From the NCBI GenBank assembly GCA_024449915.1, contig JAMZAV010000913.1, forward strand, positions 124,001 through 188,000: a stretch of 64,000 bases of DNA. The letters are read 5' to 3'. The number at the start of each line of letters is the position of its first letter. Position 1 is the first letter of the stretch. The notes below the pieces were generated by a model, which saw only the letters and a list, made by a program, of their open reading frames with translations, did no database searches and was not told where the DNA came from. Origin of the DNA: Sweltsa coloradensis. Lineage: Eukaryota; Arthropoda; Insecta; Plecoptera; Chloroperlidae. Below are positions 56,083 to 64,000 of this stretch, one piece after another. Both the position numbers and the translations under genes were made by a program.

Positions 56083-56880
56083 CTTCTTGCCTAACTCCTA
56101 TCGTTATATGTAAATGTAATTAACGTTAAATTAAAGTTAATGTTTATATTATTTTTATGATATTTAGCCAAAACGTGGACCAGTAAAGAAGTTATTGAAC
56201 TATGTTTATTTTTTTTTTTATATTCTCAGTTATGAATGTCTAAACCAAACTTATTTCTAAAATATGAACAACAGTAAACTTTATAGAGCAACAGAACAGG
56301 AAAGTTGGTTTGATTAAGGCAACTAAAATAACATTCGGATGATCTGATAATGAGATAATATATTATATATAACTACATGTTATGTTACACAGCGGTTAAC
56401 TATAATACAAACAATAATGTTACACCTGATATTGATTTCAAAACTAGGTAAGTCTGATATCGATGTTGTGCAAACAAGATGTTATCTTGGTTTATTTGTT
56501 CGCAGCCGCGAGGCAGAATCGAGAGACACGTGCTTCCATGTTTGCTCAGATGTTGGATAGAACTCGCCTGGGTCGGTGGGTTTTACCATATTTAATGTAT
56601 ACGTCTTGTTGGAGCAGAATTTGGTAGCGCCATGTTATAATATATTTCACACGACAAAGGAAGAGAGTGTTTAACTTTCAATCAATATAAATACAAGCGG
56701 GATCGTTGACCAATTTATAGTCATTTTCAAGTAAACGTTTAGAAAATGTGGTATAGAAATTGGTTTCAACTAAAAATTAATTACCTATTAATAGGCTCTT
56801 GTTGATTGTTGAATTTCTCTGGAGACTATAAGTTGTTTTAAAATACGTTCTTTTCAGTGATATGGTTTATAGTTACTGGT
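56083..56880. other. intergenic, nothing recognised
   Basis: AT-rich. A consensus-like donor AG/GTAAGT at about 56445-56452 has no readable upstream exon. Confidence 0.4.
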
Positions 56881-57237
56881 TTACTTAGTCTTAAATTGAC
56901 TGCTTGATTTATTCTCAAATTCGTCGTTACATTTGACATTTCGGCTTATCGATCGAACAGGGTAATCATTAGCCACTTTTATAACTTTTCGGTTTTGATA
57001 TTTAAAATCAGTCTTCGCTGACGTCGTAATTTGCACCGGCTGAATTTCATTGGCCCTCTTTGCAAACCATACGCATATGGAACCACTACTGATGCGACGG
57101 TTTGCTAATGCTTGTATAATATTCATCACTGGACCTCCGAGACTATTGTCCGTGACCGTAGAAGATATCTTGTAGAGTGTGACAATCTGTCTTTGTCCTT
57201 GAGATTCCAATTCGTCAACTGAACGACAACTATACAT
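56881..57237 (-). CDS. possible coding segment, unknown protein
   Basis: A 118-codon minus frame begins MYSCRSVDELESQGQRQIVT. It has a mixed, protein-like composition (for example GGPVMNIIQALANRR) and is less AT-rich than its surroundings. A TATAAAA word lies just upstream of the ATG on the minus strand. No domain was recognised, and no partner exon or polyadenylation context was identified. It could be one exon, a decayed gene or chance. Confidence 0.25.
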   Translation of the reverse strand: MYSCRSVDELESQGQRQIVTLYKISSTVTDNSLGGPVMNIIQALANRRISSGSICVWFAKRANEIQPVQITTSAKTDFKYQNRKVIKVANDYPVRSISRNVKCNDEFENKSSSQFKTK

Positions 57238-57611
57238 ATATTTTGTATTTTATAGATATTTAGTCTTAATTTTGTTTTTGATAGTTATAAACATTCTACT
57301 GAATATTTAACGTTCGATTGCTTATATTCGTAAATGGGTGCGTACTATATATAGCCTACTGTACCTTGTAATCTGTTATTTCATTCGTTTATGTACTGCT
57401 CGTTAAATGTATTTATGGACGTCTATTTCATTAATTCAATAAAGTCACACACCATACACACTTATTTTTATTTAATTTCTAAATTTGTTTTAGGTTATCA
57501 ATACAATATCTCGAATTGCATTAGGCGGTCGACTATTTTATTTACTTTATTTATTCCGTTGCTAAACTGAACTACAAAGGAACATTATATTATACCCAAA
57601 CGCGTATTTAT
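57238..57611. other. intergenic, nothing recognised
   Basis: AT-rich; AATAAAG near 57440 is an isolated polyadenylation-like word. Confidence 0.4.
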
Positions 57612-57722
57612 GTATTCATGATCACATGTGCATTGCTAAATTGTATTATTAGATTTTCCATATGATGATGATCCATTTATGATCACATGTGCATTGCTAA
57701 ATTGTATTATTCGATTTTCCAT
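57612..57722 (+). repeat. 61-bp tandem duplication
   Basis: TGATCACATGTGCATTGCTA followed by AATTGTATTATT and GATTTTCCAT starts at 57619 and again at 57680, with very few differences. Confidence 0.9.
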
Positions 57723-58579
57723 TTGTTCGTAAATTGGATTGGCATAAGAAATAAGAGACAATTAGCGCAGTATAACGTCTCGCACAAGTTTACTTGAAAA
57801 AACTTGGAATAGGCTATTTTCATTCCATCCATTTGTTCTACATTTATTTTAACGTCAACCAGTTTAGTGATAGACTCGGCCTTCCACCAATCTTCTTATA
57901 ATTAGCAAACTCAGGCTCTAGCTCGTGTCTAAATAAGGGTCGTGGTGATGTGACTCACAATATAGCCCCACTACTGGATTTGTGAGCAATGATTCAGATT
58001 GTGTTTCAAACAAATACAATCAACAAATGTGTTTTTAGTCCACAAACTTTTGAAACAATTGAAACTAGTTTCAGTGGGGGAGATGAGTTTTGAAATTGTC
58101 CAAACTAATCCTGTATCGGCGCCGACGCCACCGAAGTGCGAATATTGCCTAACCAGCGACCGTTATATGAATCGAAGAAATATGTTTTTCAAAGATTTAC
58201 CTTCGTACACTCTCAAAACCTCTCACCAAACTGTAGAATATGATGTTCAATTCTTTCTTGATGTAAACCTGTTACGAGAAGATTTATTTTTTTACTTTTA
58301 TTTTTTAATGATGTCTGTTTTTTAAATTATAAGACACGTATACAGATGTTTTGTTCTATTTTTTGAACGAATTTCTAGAAGATAAGTGCTTCGAAACAAA
58401 TTCTTTTTTTTACCTATATACCGAATAAAATATAAGAAATAAGAAATTTTTTATTCAACCCTATTTAAATTTAATGACAACTTGGTGGATCAAAACTTCT
58501 TTGTTGTAGCGAGAAACTGAAACAATTCGAAAAACAGAACATATTCATCTGACGTAGAAGTAGAACACTTTTCTTTCCT
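57723..58579. other. intergenic with weak open frame
   Basis: A 108-codon plus frame (57999-58325) contains PPKCEYC but ends in an AT-encoded hydrophobic tail. No family was recognised. Confidence 0.35.
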
Positions 58580-58814
58580 TTTTTCCCACCCCATTTTATA
58601 TTTGATTCATAAGTTAATTAATTACATTTAATATCCTTTAAGAATTTGTTACAAAAATTGATGTTTTAATACATTGTTTTATAATATTAATATTTCAAAT
58701 ATTTACTTATAACTGTAGTTCATTGTTGTGTCTGCATCTATGTAATTAGATTTATTTAAGTGTCCTATGTAAATCAGTTTTTTAACTGAATAGGATAGAT
58801 ATTAAATAAATAAT
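58580..58814 (+). mobile_element. LINE-type 3' end, ~235 bp
   Basis: Close relative of 55845-56082, with TTACATTTAATATCCTTTAA, GTAGTTCATTGTTGTGTCTG, AAATCAGTTTTTTAACTGAA and the ending TATTAAATAAATAATAA. Confidence 0.78.
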
Positions 58815-58918
58815 AATATAAAAATGCACATCATTTTCAATATCCATGACTTTATGCTGAGAGTGAAGAAATAGGCCTTCTCTGCATAAAGAATTGAGAT
58901 TTCGAATTGTGACTGTGT

Positions 58919-58982
58919 ATATGGATGTGCATGGATGTGCATGGATGTGCATGGATGTGCATGGATGTGCATGGATGTGCAT
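58919..58982 (+). repeat. (ATGGATGTGC)6 tandem repeat
   Basis: Six near-perfect 10-bp units. The antisense frames reading HIHAHPCTSM repeats are artefacts. Confidence 0.95.
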
Positions 58983-59871
58983 CTACCACTTGCCACGTTG
59001 ACATCGTAATCGTGTACAATTTGTAATCGTATAATTTAGTTAATACCGTTTCTTGAAAATATATATAATAATGTTATAATATTTTGATTATAACGTACTA
59101 TACAAGGTATACAACAGATAAACTTTACCAACAAAACTGTCCGAGTAAAAGTGTAGATACCGATTTTATTTCGTATCTATTTTCATACAATTTATTGATA
59201 ATTAATTGTATTTAAAATAAAAAACATTGTAACAACTGAATTAACTTAATTACTATTTTATTTTGAAAATAGTTTTACCCCAGAGATAACATCAATTCAA
59301 TAGTGTAACCAAAATTATTTTTTTGGAAAATTTTAAAGAATTTTCATGATGCTTGAATAATTTGCAATTCATATTTTTACGTCTCTTTCTCGTTTAGTGA
59401 GCAAATGTGTCTCCCATTGTATAAAGCATTTTGTTTAGGCACTAAAATCATTAGCCTTGTCGAGTGACCAACTGAATAAACGTGTTCATAGCCAAAATAA
59501 AACAAAACCTATGATAATTAATAGTTAATCACATATACACGACCAGGCATTAAGTTACACTCTTGGTTCAACCTTGAATATTAAATAATATGTTAGTGTT
59601 TGCATTACCCGGATCAAATCAGGAGGCGTGGCTAGCTGAGATGGACTGGAAATATCTGTCTCACACCAAGCGAGTATTTAACACATCTATAGAGGTACAC
59701 GACAGTTCACATTTATACTTTTAAATCGGTTAAAATAGGGAAGGATTACATGAGTAGAAATCACTCATTAATTTAACTATAATAAACATCCTCCGACAAG
59801 ATAACAAATAAAACAATAGAACAAATAAAATCTTCAAAATAGTTTCTCTTGGAAAATAATAAACTTTGTAA
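58983..59871. other. intergenic, nothing recognised
   Basis: AT-rich unique sequence. Confidence 0.5.
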
Positions 59872-60060
59872 TTAGACGAGGGAGCACAGCGGCTGAGTCT
59901 TACTATTTAACTCAAATGAGTGAGTGATCGAGTGAGTGAGTTCGCTGCAGAACTGCCGAACCGTTGACCGAATTGCGCGGAAATTTTAAACAGAAAGACA
60001 TCCGGGACCGGTATATGTATAGGGTGCTGATAAATTTCAGCAAAATTCGATTCGATTTAA
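59872..60060 (+). mobile_element. pearl/Helentron-like 5' end, diverged
   Basis: TTAGACGAGGGAGCACAGCG corresponds to the TTGGATGAGCGAAGCGAAG start. Further in, AACTGCCGAACCGTTGACCG and AATTGCGCGGAAATTTTAAA correspond to the GGGCAAACGGCATATGCGAT and GAATGAAAATTTGAC region of copy C. A GAGT-rich stretch lies where other copies have their microsatellite. Confidence 0.4.
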
Positions 60061-60176
60061 ACTCACAAGAAATAAAAATTTAAAACTTTTAACCAGCAAT
60101 GTCACTATTGTTTACATTTTTTGCATTAAATAATCATGTTTGTGGCCATTCGGAGAAACAAACAATTCTGAAAGTA

Positions 60177-60220
60177 GTTAGGAAAACGTCAAAGTCGTTG
60201 TTAGACGAGTGAGCGATGAG
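60177..60220 (-). mobile_element. pearl/Helentron-like 3' end fragment
   Basis: GTTAGGAAAACGTCAAAGTC then GTTGTTAGACGAGTGAGCGA is the reverse complement of a 3' end of this family (CTAGGAAAACGCTAAAGTC, GTTGATGGATGAGC) with several changes, including CTAG changed to TTAG. Confidence 0.45.
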
Positions 60221-60312
60221 CCATGTGTTGAGTACCCAAGAACATTTGCATCCCTAAAGCCTAGAGGGAGGAAATACCCATGCTGCCTGTCTAGATCCAG
60301 CCATAGGTAGGG

Positions 60313-60440
60313 GATTGCGTCGATTGCGTCGGGGCCTATACTGGGTTGGCTTGGTCACTTTGATTTACTGTCCCCCACTGAAAATCAGTTATATGACTGA
60401 GTGGGTAGACTCTAAATACGAATTTATTTATTTTTATTTA
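60313..60440 (+). mobile_element. SINE family A, 3' third
   Basis: GATTGCGTCGATTGCGTCGG (a duplicated GATTGCGTC), then GGTTGGCTTGGTCACTTTGA, CCCCCACTGAAAATCAGTTA and TGACTGAGTGGGTAGACTC with an AATTTATTTATTTTTATTTA tail. This is a 5'-truncated copy. Confidence 0.88.
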
Positions 60441-61689
60441 TGTGCATACACCTTAGATGTGTACCAAATACATTACATATTTACTAATCATAAAAGAAGA
60501 CACCATAGACAACACAAAACAATACCCATCTCAATGCATGCATGCACATACCATAGACGGGTGCACATCCAATAGATCTTGCACACACCATAGCTATATA
60601 TGCACCACCAGTCTACCTCTTGTTTGATTAAATTTCTCAATCCACGCTCGCATCAGTCCTTGGAGTATTTTCATCCGTCAATTTCTTCTCGTCTCCAGAA
60701 TAAATCTCTCTCGTAGCTGTCGCTAGGGGCTGCGAGCTTGGAAACCTCCCTAATAGAGACTGTCTCACTATCCCTGCTGCTATATGCGAGCGAGGAGAGG
60801 AGGCTGGATATCGCGGGAGTGATGAGGACGGGGATTTCAATGTGACACACAGACGGGATGAAAACCAGGGGAAGAGGGAGGGGAATACTCAGGAGTGGAT
60901 GAGATTGTTGAGACGTGTGAATAAATAAAGTGCCAGATACAGAGGAGGGGTTGTCAAGAAAGTGTGCTTTATCATAATTTCAAGTTGGAGTTCGTTTCAT
61001 ATCGAAAATGTAGTCTCAGAAACAAACAAATAAAAGCTACAATGTTGGGTTGAAAAATTAAATTATTTTGAATGTTTTTACTGTACTCAACAATTAAATT
61101 AGGATTAATAAAATATATTATATAACATATTAAATATAGGGAACATTCGCCTTGATAAAATAATAAAAAGGTTTCACTTGGAGAAAAAAACTGAAGTGAT
61201 GTTCCAATGTTTTAAAAAAGTTAAAACAAATAAGTCTTTTGCAGTTCATTCGATGTTGTACGAAAATTTGGGATTGATAAGAAATTTACATTTCCATACT
61301 TGGAAGCATCCTAAAAAGGATCTTTACGGATTCGTCACTGGACACGTTGGCGAAAAATACGTGATTTAAGTTTTTTCTATACTTTGGTGAAAATAATGTC
61401 CAGGAGAGGTTTAACGGTCTCTATCCTCAAATTTAATTTCATACCGTAAGCCTTGATAATATTCGCGTCACCCGAGAGTAAAAAGTGCGCCAACCACTTG
61501 GAAAATAAATTCCGGATTCACTCGTGTGCATGAGTCCTAGAACTAAACATCCTTGGGTTTGTCAGTATTGTTTTTGATGATAAACTGAACATTGTATCAC
61601 CACAAAAACTTTGAGGATTCACCCTAAGGATAAAGTCCACAACTCACAGAATGAATGTATAACAGAAAGGATGAGTTTGAAATACAAAT
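60441..61689. other. intergenic, nothing recognised
   Basis: A balanced stretch at 60630-60900 carries a 67-codon minus frame (Ser/Pro-rich) without recognisable features. AT-rich DNA follows with an unsupported 63-codon frame at 61178. Confidence 0.4.
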
Positions 61690-62060
61690 AAATAAATAAC
61701 CGTCTCGGATCTCTTCGTAATGACGTCACGATTACCGACTACTGTATTGACTGGCGCGTCCATTTCATTTCCAAAGCCAATTAAACCCCTCTGGAAGGCA
61801 AGACGAACATGGCAGGGCTACAATTAAACGTTCAATGTGTTTGCACATGTTTTCTTGATTCTTGTATCTTCACGGCGTGTTTGTGAGCTTGTCATTGGCT
61901 CATTGTTCGGCCGGAGCTCAGCTGCGTCGATTCATTAATCCCGATGATTCAGCCTTCTGTGTGTTAATGTGCATGGCCCACACCACACCTCACTTTACGA
62001 GCTCGAGATTGATATAACAAACACGCCCCCATACCACGGAGCACAGCAGTGCTCGATGTA
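61690..62060. promoter_or_regulatory. candidate regulatory island with CRE
   Basis: Contains the full CREB/ATF palindrome TGACGTCA (61721-61728), GCCAATTAAACC and CAATTAAACG (homeodomain-like), TCATTAATCC and many CpG. It has no frame or repeat over about 370 bp of complex sequence. Regulatory role is inferred. Confidence 0.3.
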
Positions 62061-63189
62061 CATACTCGCAGGTCTATAAGTCAAAACCTAGATATATCTG
62101 CTACACAATACAAACAATATCTAGTTTCTTACAGGTATTTAAAAAGAAACTATACCTACTGTTTTTTAATCAACAAGAAACACTGTCATATATTCTAGGA
62201 ATGGATCTTTTTAAATATTTTTTCACCTTGATTAAATTATTTACTAAACCAACTTCTCTGCATACCTCGATATTATTCATCCACATACATGTGGTTGTTT
62301 GTCAGATGTATTTTTATAAATTGAAACTTTTTGAATTACTACACAATAAAAATAATTTAATGCCTATGAGCAGTGTTAATTCCATGAATTACATGTATAC
62401 ATATAGGTAGGTCTCATGTTACCTTACAATACAGTGCACGTCAAGACTCCGTGAATATTGTTATTAGTATACACATAACCACCACGCGGTTTTTCCTCAT
62501 AGTTTTCCGCTATCACAAGCGAATTGTGTATGCTGGACGTGGACCCAGATATTGGATACATTTTCTTCACTAGATTTATTAATTATACATAAATTATAAT
62601 AATGTAGGCCTACTGATATTATTTCTTAAAACGAATTGGTTTAATCAATTTAAGAAAATTATGGATACATTTCCAATGGAGATTTATACCGTTGAACGAT
62701 TGTAGACCGTATTCTTTTGATACCAAACCCCCTATGGTAATTTGCATCAAAGTTACCACCATAAATTCGAAATTGTATGTATACAAGAGTGATGAATGAC
62801 AAATAATTGTTTGTTGGATGACAAAATACAATAATGTATTGTCGTTATGAAACAAGTTTGAAATGACTCTGAACAGTAAAACTGTGGAATTTCCCTTACA
62901 AACTTGTTGCAGAAACTTTTTGCCAACTATTTATAGACAATATGTCATTGGCGAATCGGTCAAACAAGGAAATTATCAGTACCCGACACGATGGCCCGCC
63001 AACGACTCAATCACAGACCTTGTTTAAGCACATTGATTGACTTTTGATCTATGAAATTATTTATATGGGGACCACCCAATTCAAATCTAATTGGCGAGCG
63101 CCAGTAGTAAATTATATACCATGATTTGCTTGCAGCACGATGAAGCTACACATCCCAATTTAATGCTGTTCTAGATGATAATATTATTT
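62061..63189. other. intergenic, nothing recognised
   Basis: AT-rich unique sequence; short frames at 62201-62410 and 62619-62855 are not supported. Confidence 0.45.
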
Positions 63190-63515
63190 CAGTTCATCAG
63201 TTCGTGTCTTAGGAGTTTGTAAACGGTGACTTTGGAGCCGTCCTAGCAACGAAGCACATAATAAATTCAAAGTTGTTCTGAATCGGCCTTGTTGATTCTG
63301 GCGTTGATTCGCGGGTGTTTGCACTCTCCATAAAAGTTCTATTAAAAATATCAATCTTTGGTTGGTTTTCGCTCACTCGTCGATTGTGTCGGGGCCTGCA
63401 GGGTTGGCTTAGTCGCTTTGATTTACTGTCCCCCACTGAAAATCAGTTATATAACTGAGTGGGTAGACTCTAAATACAATTTATTTAATTTTACTTATTT
63501 ATTTATTTATTGCTT
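63190..63515 (+). mobile_element. SINE family A, head missing
   Basis: From CAGTTCATCAGTTCGTGTCT through GTGACTTTGGAGCCGTCCTA, GTTGATTCTGGCGTTGATTC and GATTGTGTCGGGGCCTGCAG to AACTGAGTGGGTAGACTC and a TTATTTATTTATTTATTG tail. It is nearly collinear with 10570-10879 and only the tRNA-like head is absent. Confidence 0.9.
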
Positions 63516-63751
63516 CTTCAAGCACTCCCAGCGACGATATATTTAGTAGCAATTTTTAATTTGTAAACATATTATATTTTTATGACAACTTTATTTAAAA
63601 ATAAAATCATTCGTTAAAGTTTGACAAGGTCTTTTGATCCCTTGCTCTTTTTTCTGATACAAAATAATATATATAATTTACAGAAATTATAGCATTTGTA
63701 AATCTGATGCGGAAAACTAATCAGATAATTGACAACAAATATTAGAATAAA

Positions 63752-63803
63752 GATAGCTCAGTTGGCAGAGCAAGAGGTTCTAGGTTCGATCCCCAGTCGG
63801 TGC
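63752..63803 (+). pseudogene. shortened tRNA-like sequence
   Basis: GATAGCTCAGTTGGCAGAGC is a textbook tRNA D-arm/A-box. It is followed after only 13 bases by TTCTAGGTTCGATCCCCAGT, a good B-box and T-arm. The anticodon arm is missing (about 52 nt in all), so no functional tRNA can form. It is a tRNA relic or the head of a SINE whose body continues to about 63900. Confidence 0.6.
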
Positions 63804-64000
63804 AAACCTTTACGATTGATGTCATTCAATAACTATATATACTCAAAACGGGCTCATGCTTAAAAACCTTGTATTCGTTTGAATAAAGTATTTTTGAAAT
63901 GTTTTTTTTACAACGTTTTATTGCTACTATATTTCGATTGTTTGTTGCATGCTAAAGATACATTGGACTATCTGTAATGAAATAAATCTGCCATAACATA

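Noticed and set aside
58782..58996. His/Met-rich minus frames
   Set aside because: Translation of the (ATGGATGTGC)6 repeat and LINE tail.
63752..63803. Functional tRNA gene
   Set aside because: A- and B-boxes are good but the anticodon arm is missing and there is no paired acceptor stem.

Overview
This window is AT-rich eukaryotic nuclear DNA. By eye about a third of it is G+C. There are no operons, ribosome binding sites or long open frames; the longest frame is 139 codons. The likely source is a marine invertebrate animal, probably a lophotrochozoan (mollusc-like). The basis is a cut-and-paste and rolling-circle repeat fauna matching the bivalve 'pearl' type (Helentron-derived elements with a tandem core), several tRNA-derived SINE heads, hAT and CACT-ended DNA elements, and LINE-type 3' ends finishing in AAATAAATAA. 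No known protein family was recognised and no exon chain could be assembled. I read the window as intergenic or deep-intronic sequence; the species call is an inference.

Layout. 1-5700: two copies of a GGTGCCGGG-headed repeat, a 523-bp tandem duplication carrying a hAT-type MITE with 8-bp target duplications, two tRNA-headed SINE pieces, a G-run cluster and a 21-bp minisatellite. 5700-14000: a 147-bp palindrome with two pol III B-box-like sites, a possible exon with a consensus splice donor (8282), an open frame with a 24-residue internal repeat (10121), a full SINE with target duplication (10451-10879), another SINE on the minus strand and two more GGTGCCGGG elements. 14000-28500: mostly unique AT-rich DNA with GAGT and GAA microsatellites, a degenerate ~150-bp array, SINE copies and a LINE 3' end. 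28500-42500: three pearl/Helentron-like elements (one interrupting a duplicated segment at a verifiable empty site), a foldback repeat and minisatellites. 42646-44668: a 2-kb CACT-ended transposon with subterminal TCGACCCC motifs and an internal 5 x 177 bp array, itself hit by a SINE and by a LINE tail. 44669-64000: two more GGTGCCGGG elements, a fourth pearl-like element, two LINE 3' ends, SINE copies and a tRNA-like sequence near the end.

Between repeats are islands of higher-complexity, more balanced base composition (about 19.5, 21.6, 30.9, 34.1, 36.4, 37.9, 39.9, 45.4, 53.8 and 61.7 kb). Some hold recognisable developmental transcription-factor motifs (PBX-MEIS, T-box, POU next to SOX, CRE). 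They are candidate conserved non-coding elements and would fit a regulatory gene desert; without alignment this is inference.

The clearest new-looking items are the CACT-ended element built of short palindromes, the pearl-like family with its precise empty site and 173-bp core unit, the GGTGCCGGG family with its foldback copy, and the B-box palindrome at 7257-7403.
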